From positions 1 to 50,931 of the forward strand of contig JANBPT010000249.1 in NCBI GenBank assembly GCA_027575765.1: a DNA stretch of 50,931 nt. Reading direction: 5' to 3'. The number at the start of each line of letters is the position of its first letter. Position 1 is the first letter of the stretch. A program made the position numbers and the translations under genes. Shown piece by piece: positions 1-11,281 of this stretch. The stretch is from Tieghemiomyces parasiticus (taxonomy: Eukaryota; Kickxellomycota; Dimargaritomycetes; Dimargaritales; Dimargaritaceae). The notes under the pieces were generated by a model that saw only the letters and a list, made by a program, of their open reading frames with translations, ran no database searches and was not told the origin of the DNA.

Positions 1-1439
1 CTATCGGGAAGGTCGGACCTAAAGAGAGGCGGTCTTCTTGGAAGGGAAGGCCTCTTGGGGGGCCGCCTTGGTTACACTATCCCCCCTGTGATAACCTTCC
101 ACAGCTCTCCTTTTCATGCCGAGCTAACCCGTAAGCCGAGTCACCATAGCCTGCCCGTCGGACGGGACCCGTTATCATCCCTCCTTGGAATTGCTTGCTA
201 GCCTTACCCATCAAAGGGAAAAAACCCACCACATTACCGGCGGCATTACATAGCCTATTACGGATATGCGTCGCATGGGAGCAGGTCGAGAAACGCAAAA
301 GTACCGGAGGCGTCGACTATCCGTGCGACTTGAGCCCCTTGCTTCATAGCTTAAGCGCAGCGCGGCACCGTCGGACGGACATTATTGCCTATTAATGGGA
401 GATGTAGCTCGGTACTACCCTTCCCTCTACCGCGTTACTTTGAGAAACTAACTAGTGGTAGGATTCGCTCCGCTCCTGTGCCCTTCACCAATTAGTCGGC
501 ATTTCAGGCGCTGGATAGTGATCGTAGCCGTTCTTATTTGAGTAGGAGACGTGTCCTAGATGGAACAGACCGCACTTGCCTGGAGTTTCCTGCAGTAATA
601 GATCCATAAGTGGCTTGAGAACAAACATTAGTTAGGCCACCATCCTCCCTCACTAAACTGACGGTCTAATAGACTGGCCCTATACGGGCATACCACACGC
701 CTCTCCTCATTAAGTAGTATCTCAACTAGTAGACTTGGTCACAGCTACCGAAGCGGAATATTAATGTTTGTAGAAAAACTATATAGCCGATCCCATAGAG
801 GTTTCACTTGCAACTCTATGTTTTTAGTAAGCGTATTTAAGTTCATCCTCCACCATCCAGGAGTATTGATCTTCCTTTAGTGCCCCCCTCCTACTACTCC
901 ACGCCTCCTGAAAACTGCGCCTCTTGGAGGGGACGAATTGTGCCTCGTACGTACCATTTATTATTCTCCCATTTCGATGGCCGAGACATCTGCCTCTACC
1001 CAAATAATCAAGGGGCTGCTCGGTACAACTGGCCATGCGGCCGCGGGCCAATGAATAGCAGTCTTTCGCCTTCTCCTCTTCGTGCGTAAGCCTGGAGTCG
1101 CCAGACCTGACCATCGGCGCGACTGTGAGCACGACAGGGCGTGCTTCCACCCCTTTAGGGCTGTACAGGTAGCCTGATACCAGGTTGTTGACCCTATCAA
1201 ACGTATAAGTACTGAGGCGGCCGCCTGCTCTCATCGTTCACTGCATAGCTTCGCTCCCATCCTTGCCTCCCAGTACCCTTCCTCGTTGCATCCCACCACC
1301 TTAACGATCATTGCGGCCCATACGTTCTTAGTTTGCCCTCCTTCTCACGACATAACGCTCTTCAATCTACATCAATAGGCATCTCGCTATCCACCACCAG
1401 TTATTGACCTCCTCTCAACATCACTCCCTCACTGTCACC
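1..1439. other. Intergenic/left-edge region without a recognised gene
   Basis: I found no protein family, tRNA or splice-consistent exon chain here. The short open frames lack coherent composition and overlap one another on both strands. The last 150 bases before 1440 are C/T-rich, as seen upstream of several genes in this window, and probably hold the promoter and leader of the secreted-protein gene. Confidence 0.5.
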
Positions 1440-2015
1440 ATGAAGGTCTCTATCCTCTGTCTGGCCCTCGTGGGTGCCGCCACGGCCGCACCGCTCAAGC
1501 AACTCTTCAACTCCCTTGGCTGTGTCAATCTCAGCATCGGTAATGAAGGTCCAACCAGCAACTCGTGTGCCTCTAAGGATGAAGCCCCGGAAGTCAGCTA
1601 TTCGAACGCCAATTACGACGCGGCTGACTACAAGGAGAAGACCGGTGACTATGATAACGGTGCTAAGGCCGACTATAGCCAAGGGAGCAAGAGCGGCTAC
1701 GGTCACCAAGGCCAGGATAAATACGGCGAGAAGGTCGTCAGCTATTCTGGCGTCAAGCCTGTCTCCACCGAGTACAAAGAGGACACCCACCAAGCGGGTC
1801 AGGGAAACTACGGCGAGAAGGTCACCGGGTATTCTCCCGCCAAGCCCAAGGCTGATGAACATACCGGAGGTTACGGCTACGGCAGTGAAGGTCACCACGA
1901 GGGTGCTGGTTACGCTGCGAGACCCGAGGCCGGCGATCACAAGAAGGGCTACGGCCATGATGGCAACGAAGACCACCACAAAGGCGCCGGAGGCTATGTC
2001 GCCAAGGCCTATTAA
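1440..2015 (+). CDS. Small secreted Tyr/Gly/Lys-rich repeat protein
   Basis: Single-exon frame of 191 residues. I start at the ATG at 1440 rather than the in-frame ATG 36 bases upstream, because it opens directly on a signal peptide: a charged start, hydrophobic residues 4-14, and small residues before a likely cut near 17. The mature part is hydrophilic and low in complexity, rich in Y, G, K, H, D and E. A motif of the form YGEKV-x-x-YS-x-x-KP occurs at residues 94-107 and again at 123-136, followed by a His/Gly-rich tail ending in KAY. Two cysteines (28 and 43) remain after the signal. I recognise no family. The pattern suggests a cell-wall, adhesive or matrix protein exported through the secretory pathway (inference). 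The ATG is preceded by CACC, a good initiation context. Confidence 0.75.
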   Translation: MKVSILCLALVGAATAAPLKQLFNSLGCVNLSIGNEGPTSNSCASKDEAPEVSYSNANYDAADYKEKTGDYDNGAKADYSQGSKSGYGHQGQDKYGEKVVSYSGVKPVSTEYKEDTHQAGQGNYGEKVTGYSPAKPKADEHTGGYGYGSEGHHEGAGYAARPEAGDHKKGYGHDGNEDHHKGAGGYVAKAY

Positions 2016-2616
2016 TTATCGGCAAAGGGACGGATTTTGGCAGTAACAATGGGACCTCACATTCCAAGTGGGGCTATCGCAGATCAATTCTCGCGTCAAC
2101 TGCGCGACATGGGCAGTTACTATGCTGGACTGGTATTGCTCCCCTCTACTTTTATCTGCGTTGGCAGTCGTATCGTTCCCTTCCCCCATCCTTGTAGCTG
2201 GCCCATTGAAACACCTCAGTTAGAGCACCCTCCCCCTTCATTGAATTTCAATTGGGCCATCGGTTTTATTTTAATAACATCGGTACTGCATTTCATCGTC
2301 ATTTAGTTTATAAAACCACCGTTCTAGTATCCCGAATTGTATAAGTCAGAGTAAGCGTATGCCATACCTTGGCAATTTGTTGCGTAATCGTCCCCAGATT
2401 GGCCAACCGGCAGATCATGCGAGTATCCGACACATAGCTCCCACTACGAAGGGTTTTAAGCCCCTGGTAAGATTAGGGTGTCTTAGTTTTCTTTAATTAC
2501 AAGGAATGGATAGAGGGAAACAGGACCAATACCGGTTGGTCGTCATATTATATTTAATGGGGGAGATGGTGGTAGCTGCCAGCCGGCGGTACTGGATATC
2601 AAAGTATGTGAAAACG
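2016..2616. other. Intergenic region between convergent genes
   Basis: This separates the 3' ends of the secreted-protein gene (+) and the membrane-protein gene (-). It is AT-richer than its neighbours. No further gene was recognised. Confidence 0.5.
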
Positions 2617-3315
2617 TTAGCGGGCAATCGACGATGTCAAGGAATTGTCCATACTGGATCGCGAGTAGTAATCGTACCGTCCATCGTCATTAAAATTGAT
2701 GCTAGTATCGGGACTCCGGGTCCCCGCCGTCAAATGCTTACGGGGACTAGCTACCTCGCTCTCCGGCCGCTGCATGTACGATTGATTGCGAAGGCTGTTG
2801 CTTGCCAATCCGGCTTCGAGGTACTCGGCGGTCCGTAACCGACGAAACAGGGCCCAGGCACAGATACAATAATAGGCCAGGAAAATATTGTACACGCAGT
2901 AGATAGCCAGGTAAACGGCCAGGTACGTGTCGAGTCGGAAGGGCGTACTGGTGGCGTAACGCAAGAAGTAGCCGGTGATGCAGTGCCGGACGTTCTGCCG
3001 CAGAAAGATGATACCGTGTGGGGCATAAGCTGCCCAAGCCACATAGACGACAATGGGGATAAAAGCGGCAAAGTAGAGGGTGGCGCCGAGGGCGTGGACT
3101 TGAAGCAGAATGGAGTCGCGGTAGAAAATGGCCAAGACGCCAATGACGGACATGGCTATGGCCCACATGCTCAGTCCCATGTTTAGGTTCTCGTTGCCGA
3201 TCGCCGCCAGGTACAGCTGAAGGGCACTGACGGTTCCCTGGAGCAGGCCTAAAAATACTATCACGCTGCCCATTCGAAAATACCCTAGAAACCAACGAGT
3301 ATGTAGGACCTTCAT
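2617..3315 (-). CDS. Four-helix integral membrane protein, unknown family
   Basis: Intronless frame of 232 residues starting at an ATG whose first base is 3315. Four hydrophobic segments can be seen, near residues 15-37, 46-66, 70-96 and 126-152. The first is preceded by a basic stretch (HTR), and each is long enough to span a bilayer. A hydrophilic tail of about 75 residues follows (roughly 158-232), rich in S, R, N and D with SP/TP-type sites, and is probably cytosolic. The layout resembles small fungal tetraspan membrane proteins, but I see no signature placing it in a named family. It is convergent with the secreted repeat protein. Composition and the clean alternation of helices and loops support a real gene. 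Function unknown. Confidence 0.72.
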   Translation of the reverse strand: MKVLHTRWFLGYFRMGSVIVFLGLLQGTVSALQLYLAAIGNENLNMGLSMWAIAMSVIGVLAIFYRDSILLQVHALGATLYFAAFIPIVVYVAWAAYAPHGIIFLRQNVRHCITGYFLRYATSTPFRLDTYLAVYLAIYCVYNIFLAYYCICAWALFRRLRTAEYLEAGLASNSLRNQSYMQRPESEVASPRKHLTAGTRSPDTSINFNDDGRYDYYSRSSMDNSLTSSIAR

Positions 3316-4620
3316 CGTGTCAGAGTATTGATAATGGGCGGCTATACAGGATCACCGGGGTGGTTTAGTAAGGAAGGAGTGGATTCGAGATATGATGAAT
3401 GGTGGATGGACGAAGCAGGCCTGTTAATGTGGCTGGGATAGTATACCGACCAGTGCAGAAGAACAATGCTAGGCAGTGACGTTATGCAAGGGATTGTGCC
3501 CACGAGTGTTAGTGTAAGTGATAGACCGTGCGTGAATATAGTCTCGAAGCAAAAAGGAAAATAGGTTTTCTCTAATGCGAGAATATCTCTTGAGGCTGGT
3601 CAGATTGCGTTGGCGGGTTTGGAGATTGAGAGATAAATGGCGCATATACTATACAGAGGAGCTAACAGGTAACGATGAGAGGAAACGAAGCGAAGCCGAA
3701 CGTTCGGTTTATGAACCAATATCCATGTTCAGGGTATCCTGGGTCGTGGACAGACGTGTAAAAATAGGGGAGTGGAGTGGGCAAGCAGGAAATCAGTTGG
3801 CCTAAAGGGAGGGACCACTTTCTCAGCTTTGCTTCATAGGAGGCATGGGAGAGAAGAGAAGGGATGGCCACGAACGGCAGCGTCAGAGGCTAGCGGGGGA
3901 AAGAGGAGACGGGTGGCGGCGGCACTGTACAAGGTTACGCAACTCAAGATCACGCTCTAGCCGGCTCGGCGGCGGCGGCAAGTGCAACGACGGCCTTGTC
4001 ACCATCAAATAAAATGTATTGGCCCCAAGGCCAAGGCCTGGTGAGCATGTCAGCGCATGCAGTGGGGTTACACAAGCCGGCAGATTGGGATAAAAAGGTT
4101 ATCGGAGTGCATGAGAAGGTGTCTTTGCGTCAGTCTTGCATTAACCATGACACTGAGAGGAGGCCATTACTAGATGAGGCCAATACAAGGCGATGTGCTG
4201 CAGTAGAGGTGATGCCAAACCTTCAGCAGCTTGTCGCCCGAGCTGTATTGGAGGGTCAAGTATGACAGTCAAAACGTTACGACCGACAGAGGTTGACAGC
4301 AAGAGTAATGAGAGATTCTTTTGATAGCCGGTTCTTGATAGGGTAAACGGGACACAGTAACGCCGCTACTTCTATAGCTTGGCATACCCACTACAAAGGC
4401 CCCACGTAATGACTACGTGACCAGTAGCTCCCATTAGGCCTAGGGAAGCATTGGAAAAAGATTAGCCTTGGGGCTCAGAAAGGGTATGGTCTTTATAACT
4501 TAAAAGGGATGAAGGATAATGAGCAAACATCCGCCTTAAAGTGTTACCGGTACGTAGCGGAAGGTAACCGGGTCATTCCGAGACGATAGTCAGATTCGCA
4601 CCTGTGAAATTTACCCTGCT
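3316..4620. other. Intergenic region without a recognised gene
   Basis: About 1.3 kb between the start of the four-helix membrane gene and the stop of the M28 peptidase, both on the minus strand. Short frames on both strands are compositionally random. No repeat, tRNA or exon chain was identified. The part next to 3316 should contain the membrane gene's promoter. Confidence 0.5.
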
Positions 4621-6637
4621 CTAAATCTCGACCCCGGTGCCACCCTTACCGTCATTCTCGCCGGCGGCGTAGCGCACGACGTGCGCGGCAGCCTCTGACA
4701 TTCGGTACAGAGCCTCCCAGTTGACGTTATCTAGGGTATCACACGCCTGGTGGTAACACGGATCCAGCGGGGTGTTGGCCAGGCCACCGAACCGGGCGCG
4801 CTGGTCGGGTGTCTTGATTTCACCCGCGCCAGTCAGGATCCCGCCGGCGGGTACACCACGCTGCAAGAACGGCACAAAGTCGCTGCCGGCGGTCATCCGG
4901 GTGAGCGCATAGGGGTACTGGCGCTGTCGGAAAAAGGATTCGAAGGCCTGTTGGATCAGAGTCGAACCGATGGTAAGGTCGCCGGGGGCGTCCTCGCCAC
5001 GATGGATCATGGCGATGTAGTTGGGTGAGGCGAGCATATCAAAGTTGAGGTAGAGGTAGATTTGTGGCCAGGTCAGGGCCATCTTAAGTGGGGAGGCGAC
5101 AGTATAGGCGTCCGTGGTGATGGCGGTAGCATTGGTCGAGGCCGTGGCGTCGTAGAGCGTACGCGCAAAGTACTGCGAGCCCAGCAAGCCGTCCTCCTCG
5201 GCACTCCACCACGCAAATACGAGGCGGTGGGCAGGCCGGAATTTGGAGCGGCGCAGTGCCAGTATGATCTCGAGCGTGGACGCGCTACCCGACCCGTTGT
5301 CGTTGATACCGGGGCCGGCTGCAACAGAGTCTAGTATAGTAAAAAGTGTACATGAGGTTGGTGGTAGCTATGGGGTTAGAAAGCGCACTAGTTAAAATAT
5401 TTTTTTGGGGGGGAGGGTATCTCGCAGACAGCGCTACCGTCTGATCAAACACGGTGTAGGACCGCTTGGTCTGGTCAGGGAGAAAATTTTCCGACCACTT
5501 ACCAAGATGCGATCCCACTACGATGGTGTCGTTCACTAGGGGCGCCTCCCAGGCACACAACACATTGTAGGTTGGCACGACAGCAATCTCGTTCGCCACA
5601 ACGAGGTTGATGCGGGCATCAGTAATCCCAGCCAACATTCGACCGATGGGATAAGACACAGCCAGCACGGGAATCGACACGGAGGGGTCACCGACCTGCC
5701 ACTCGGTCTGGCGGACCCGGCCGTTGGGCAGGGTACGCTGGTTGGGCGATCCGTAAAACAGCACGGCGGCCACTCCGGCCCGCTGAGCGGTGTAGGCCGC
5801 CTCAAACAACGAACACAGCTTGGTGATCTGGATGACCGCCACGTTGCCTTTAGTAGAGGGTCCGTACTGGTACGATCGACAGCCACCGCCGTTGACTGGG
5901 TAGACGTTACGACTAGGGAGGTAGGTCGAACTGTTACCACCGTAGCGCATGCCTTGAAAGTCTAGGCCCGGTCGGAAAGCGATCCAAGTTGGGTAGGACA
6001 TGGAGAGCCGTGGGGGTCGCTTCTCGGTGTACACTGGGGTGTCGAACCACTGCGTCTCGAGGGTATCGCAGGCCCCGTGCGATTCCAGTACATTGTACAC
6101 GTAGTCGGCGCTCTCGCGGTGACCCAGGGCGACGGCCCGGGAATTGGAGTTGTTACCAGCGATCGCGTATAAGCTCTCCAGGTGCTGGCGGATGTGCTGC
6201 TGGTCTAACATATCATCGTGGGCGGTAAATAGGCTGGGCCGCGGGGGCGTTGGCGACGAGACCGGGGCTGGAGATGGGTGCAATAAGAGGTAGGGGCTGA
6301 GCTGCACTGGTCAGCCTTATCATCAATTTGGATAAAAAATGAGGCCTTTTCTAAAGGCTACGGGCTAAATAATTACCAACTAGTATAAATAGGAAATGTG
6401 GGTGTATCAGCTTGGAGGTGTTACATAGTCCGATGCCGGTGGTGCGCGCACAGGTCATTGGACCAGTTATCACTTACCAATCCCAGAGTACTCCGAAGGG
6501 TAGAGCGCAGTGACGGCGAGGAGGGCCACTACCGAAAAACCCACGGCGACCTTCTTGACCATCTGGCGGTGCTGCGAAGGGTAGCGGTGGCCCTGAGGCG
6601 CCTTGGGGGTATAGGGTGGGGGCGCAGGCCCCTCCAT
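4621..6637 (-). CDS. Membrane-anchored M28 zinc aminopeptidase with PA domain (aminopeptidase Y-like), three exons
   Basis: Exons on the minus strand are 6637-6478, 6306-5503 and 5330-4621. Introns 6477-6307 (171 nt) and 5502-5331 (172 nt) begin GTAAGT and end CAG and TAG. Both are phase 1 and rejoin an open frame of 557 residues. Exon 1 encodes a Pro-rich cytosolic tail and one hydrophobic helix near residues 27-43, so the enzyme is probably a type II membrane protein or has an uncleaved anchor. A protease-associated domain occupies roughly residues 150-290. The M28 zinc site is complete: His320 and Asp322 in GSHLD, Asp332, the Glu366/Glu367 pair in WSAEEDG, Asp419 in LNFD and His515 in CYHQACD. 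The family releases N-terminal amino acids, typically in the vacuole or outside the cell. The start is the first in-frame ATG of exon 1; an earlier exon cannot be excluded. Confidence 0.92.
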
Positions 6638-7782
6638 CTTCACAAACACAACTGGGTAGCGGGACCAGAGGAGAGAACGGTGGTTAATAGGCCTGCTTGA
6701 TTGGGGGTTGGGTATCGAAATTGCCGGTTTGCCCCGCGCAGCTGACAAAGGTGCGGCCTAGCTGCTGGGAGCTCCCCTCGTCTGTGTCCAAGTACCCCCC
6801 CCATATGGGGCTGTATGAGAGACATACGCCTAGTTGGACGGCCCTGAACGGCCGCCCACGGAGAATCACCGGGTCAGCCTACCTTCATGGCCGGGATGTT
6901 TCCGGGCCGTCGCGTTAACGGTGGCACAACCGTAAAAGGTCCGGGTCATGGTCCCTGGTTATGGGGGATTCTTCCAGCCGACGTGAGGGGTGGGTAATGC
7001 GGGTGAGGTTGAGCTTAACGGTGTGGATAAGGTAGTAGGGGGGAATTTATGTTCGACGATAGGGGTAGGCTGAGTACGGTGGCGAAGGAAGGAATAACGG
7101 TTCCGAATGTTGCGAAGATAAGCAGTTGGCCTTGTCTACAACCCACTTGGGGTCGAGAATAAGGTAAGCAGTCAAGTGGGCGGGCCGCCATACAGCGTAT
7201 ACAGGGGGGTATGGAGGCTTCGCAAAGGGCCAAGTAAATGGGGCGGGTCGTGCAGACCGCGGCTGGCTCGTTCAGGGGCAGGGGCTCATGAGAAGGGGTT
7301 AGTGTGCGTGTACGCGCGGTCACCCATCGACGGTCACAAAGCCTGGCCACAGCGGGGGGGGGGATGATTTCCACTCGTCACCCGCTTGCCCATATGACCT
7401 ACTGCCAATCCGCACTATTTCCAGGAGGAGGTGATTGCAACTTGAGTGAATATCTGGGTGTAGGTCGGAGTCACCCTGGCATGCGACACCATTGTCGACG
7501 GTTGCGCAGCGGCACAGCTCCAATCTCCAACTATCGCTACCGCCAGATACATTGGTCGCCTCAGCCAGGGAGTTGTCCGTCAACAGATACGCAGAGGCAA
7601 CAGATGTGGCCACTCCAGAGTCTAGGGAACGTTGACCCCGGGTCCGACCAACGCCGGCGGCTTCGCGCCCTTCAGCATGTGGACCATAGGCAAAATGAAC
7701 TAGTGGAGGTGCAATGCGCCGATAGAACCAAACATGGGCCCGACCCATTCCTACTTCCCCTCCGGAAAAAAACTCTAAATTC
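6638..7782. other. Intergenic region, divergent promoters
   Basis: This lies between the M28 peptidase start (-) and the coiled-coil gene start (+), so it should contain both promoters. Several overlapping short frames are present, with no family resemblance and no consistent splice chain. A run of 9 G at about 7355 and C runs near the coiled-coil start are the only low-complexity features. Confidence 0.45.
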
Positions 7783-9062
7783 ATGTCCTCTACCAACGCG
7801 GATCTATCCCAGAACCTCATCAACCCCCCCCCCACGGCCCCATCCCACTCTGCGATCCCTTACCAAATGCTCAGCAATCCGGCCCCGGATGTCGCCGGCA
7901 AAATACCGGAGCCTAGCCCGTCCGGGTGCAGTAAAGTACGGCAGCTCTGAATTTAAGCACCTTGAAAACTGACATCGGCTCTTCATGCACACCAGCTGGC
8001 TAGGACACCGGTTAACTCGTGACTGCGTTGCTGACTACTCTCCGACCTGCACGCCTCGTCCAGACCCTACCTGAACTGAAAGATCCTGCCCATGAACTCC
8101 GCCGTAGCATACTGGGGCTTGCTAGTGCGAGGTAAGTTGACCTGTTGGGAGGCGGGTAGCAAGGACAAAAACAAGCTCTTGGGTTGCCACAGACTCTAAC
8201 TAATGCAACCAGGGTATCATTCCGCCGCGATTTCCCCCTACGGGTTTGTATCGAACAAGCAAACAACTAATTCAGCTAGCGGAAGACACAACAAAGACTA
8301 GCCTGTCATTTGAAGACCAGTGTGCCGATTTGAGAGGAGCGCTACTTTCTCTCCGCCAGCAGGTACGTACCCTAAGCTGGCCATAGAGACACCACCCGTA
8401 AGTGCGAGCTAGGAGGTAGTATCGTTCACAGACAAGGGACAGCCTGACTAACTCGACTCAACCATATACCCCAATACGCCAGCGGGAGGAAACGCTTGGT
8501 AAAGTAAACGCCCTGCAGCAAGCCATTGAGACCCGCGCCGAGATGGTACAGACCAGAGAGTTGGTTTTGCGGTACATGTACCAGGAGATCGAGGCCCTGG
8601 AGCAGGAGTGTGAGGTATGCAGTCCTCTTTTACAATTGATTGGACTTCGGCGTAGTGTATGGCCTGGCAACTGGTGGCCATTTATACCTTATGACTGTGA
8701 ATATTCTTATGGAACAATACCACCTTGAACGCCTCTCCATATATATATATATATATTTGTACCTGTGCCAGAGACTCGAAAGCAGCCCTTCGGCAGTAGT
8801 CCCTACCATTTTTTCCCGTATATCCGCGGTCGCCGGTTTATGTTCGAGGTAGGTTCAGCGGATTACGCGCCATTGATCTGGATCGTCGGGCGAGGACCGT
8901 CTCTACATTATGTACTGGCGATCTCACATTGACCACCGCTGACGTCGCAACCATTCTTGCGCATTTCAACTCTCCTTCTACCTTAGGTACGCCGTTCCGC
9001 TGCTGTCCCTCGGCGCAATCCTCATGGCCGTCGTCTACCGCTCACAGCCATCGCTCGATTAG
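7783..9062 (+). CDS. Predicted tail-anchored coiled-coil protein, six exons
   Basis: No single frame covers this gene. I reconstructed it from splice sites: exons 7783-7935, 8064-8131, 8260-8362, 8483-8614, 8772-8848 and 8987-9062. Introns are 128, 128, 120, 157 and 138 nt, with donors GTACGG, GTAAGT, GTACGT, GTATGC and GTAGGT and AG acceptors. All phases agree and give 202 residues. Residues 1-51 are Ser/Pro-rich and disordered. Residues ~75-155 form a helical heptad-like region rich in Q, E, L and R (exons 3-4). Residues ~179-195 form one hydrophobic helix, followed by a short polar tail ending SQPSLD. That is the arrangement of a tail-anchored protein facing the cytosol, as in SNARE-like or organelle-tethering proteins. 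I do not recognise the family. Exons 4-6 are the firmest; exon 1 and its weak GTACGG donor are the least certain. Confidence 0.55.
8733..8756. repeat. (TA)n microsatellite in intron 4 of the coiled-coil gene
   Basis: An uninterrupted run of alternating T and A lies just upstream of the 3' splice site at 8771. A similar run lies in the CDC27 intron. Confidence 0.85.
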
Positions 9063-11281
9063 CTACGGGTAACGAAACCAACCATGCAATACCAACCTCC
9101 AAACTCTGGCCTACCTGAGCCGCCCGTATAATGACATTGGTGGGGACCACTTTGCCCAACTGGCCTATTCAGCCTTGCCCTTTGTACGACACCCTAGTCC
9201 TACACCCTGCTCTATGAGGTGGGGCCCACATCTGTGCCATCGTGTAGTGTAGCGGTTCCAAAGTCCCACTCTTACAATATTACCTGCCTGCACCCGCCCG
9301 GGAGCACCAGCATAATGGCGTGCCCCTCCACTTCGCTTGCTGGGCAAAGACTCAGTTCAAGACTAATACATCCTTGAACCTGAGCCTGCCATTGATCTCA
9401 TAACAAGGGATCGGGCTGTCCCTCCCAAATAATAATTATTTTGTGGTCCTTAGTGCTAAGACGCAGTAAAAATTGTGCCTCGGCAACGAGCCTTAGAAAC
9501 GCCAATAATAGCTAGGCGGTACGCCACAACAGTCCGCGCCCAGCAGCAGGTTCAAACAGTGGATCAATTGTTTAATGACAAAGCGCACACTTAGTGTCGT
9601 GCTAGGGTTAACGGCATGGGATTACAAAGATGCTGACATAAATAAGTAATAAACTAGCTAAATCCAAATAACTGCCCAGCCCTTGGCAACAACCTTGAGT
9701 TTGGCTCCTATAGTCCGCGTATAACCAGAGGATCGGCATCAGTCTGCAAGCCGCTGATATTTTCCCTTGCCGGCTTTTCCCCCAATGGCGTCTTACACAT
9801 TGATTACACCTTGGAGTACTGGCACATATGCTCAATTTCTTGAAGAGACAAAGCAGGTGTCCACCTCACAGTTTCCACGAAGGCCTAATAGTAAGAACCG
9901 GGTTTTCAATGACTAGGTACTGCAAAACAGCAGGGTGGAGGGATAAACGCCCTCTGGGCTTAGAAGTGCCAAAGCTTGGGTTGAAAACAGTCAAATCAGA
10001 ATTCTTAATTATATGGTATCAGCTGGTTGCTCTTATGGTAAACTGGGCCACTTTGAGAAACATAACCAGCGACCTCGTTAAGCTGAGCAATAGAAGTTCC
10101 AAAGGCTTGCAAGGCAATAGGTATTCCAAAGTCATGGGAAATTGGGCATGTCATTGATGGGAAATCTGCTGGGGCTGATAATCACAATATTTGGCCTTCC
10201 CATGACTTCATCAGTATTTTGAGTCTTTCCCTCTTAATTGTTTGTAGCTGACCTAGCGCGGTTGGGATCACATTCTCCCAATGCCTACCTCACCAGGTGA
10301 GCTGAACTTGGGACCAAGTCCAACCTCATCCCGAAAAAGGCTATTCCACAACCTCCGAATTTCTGGTTCTGAAATTGTAGACTTTGGCTTTACCTTAGGA
10401 TGATCTAATATCATGGTTCCCAATCACCATACTTGCACCAATTACATCTGTTAGGCAGCACAGTTATCCAATCGCTTTATTCTGGTGTTTTTAACGTTTG
10501 TCTACTCGATCGCAGTTTCGTTCCATCGTTTATGATATAAATAGCCGCGTTGGAACTATTCATTTACCGAGACTATATTGAAGAAGCACTCAAAAGATTA
10601 GCCCCTACACGTACCTAATCAAGTGGTTCGTTTTATTCACCTTACTGTTTTCGCGCTGTCGCTGCTATCATCATCTGTGTGCATTGTTCCTACTGACATT
10701 GGTACTGTTGCCGCCCGTTGTGTGCCGCCCAAATTGTCGTCACCGCCATCCGTTATTCGCCACCCATAGTCCGCCTGAGCCTCATCGTCTGTCTCTCTCG
10801 GCCCCAAGGGGAGTGACCTACACTTAACCGCCAACGTCACGTGTTGATATACACCCCCTCTCCCGCCTTTAAGCCTCCTGTACCACAGATCCCCTGAATA
10901 AACCCACATCTTACCCCCTCCCCCACTACCGCTGGGCCCAGCGATGGTCCCAATATATTTTATTTTAGCTTATTTCCACTTCCCACCCCAACCCGTCCCG
11001 CTCCTTATGCCCATCCGACCCCCCTTATACAAAAAGCAATCGCTACAACGCGTGTCACATGTAAGACATTAAATTAACCCTCCTCCACCATCCCCCCCTT
11101 TGACCCGCGCGACCCTTGAAACGTACCACTGCTTGGTAGCCCGCTTTTCCTTTGGACCCTGCTGCGCACGGGCTCCTTCGATTTCATAGCTTGATCTTAC
11201 CACCTCTTCAGCGCGGGACACTCTTGATCCGCATTTCCTCCTCTCCCACTCCAACAGCTCCACCTCGGTCGCTTTGTCACT
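9063..11281. other. Long gene-poor region
   Basis: 2.2 kb with no supported gene. The stretch from about 9,600 to 10,450 is AT-richer. Its minus strand has broken, protein-like fragments, including a short Arg/Gly-Arg/Leu segment like the linker of Tc1-type transposases, but too little survives to call an element. A frame at 10637-10909 (-) starts with ATG and ends in an acidic tail but has no other support. The last 300 bases before 11282 are strongly pyrimidine-rich and probably hold the BED-protein promoter. Confidence 0.4.

Noticed and set aside
7783..9062. Coiled-coil gene as THO complex subunit 5
   Set aside because: A short LxL...EIxxLxxEC stretch vaguely recalls THOC5, but the tail anchor and length do not fit and the rest does not align.
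9600..10450. Possible Tc1-like transposase relic on the minus strand
   Set aside because: Only a short linker-like segment can be read between many stops and frame changes. No catalytic motif was found.
10637..10909. Minus-strand ATG frame of 90 residues with an acidic tail
   Set aside because: No family motif, no splice partner, and it lies in the likely 5' region of the BED gene. Composition alone does not support a gene.
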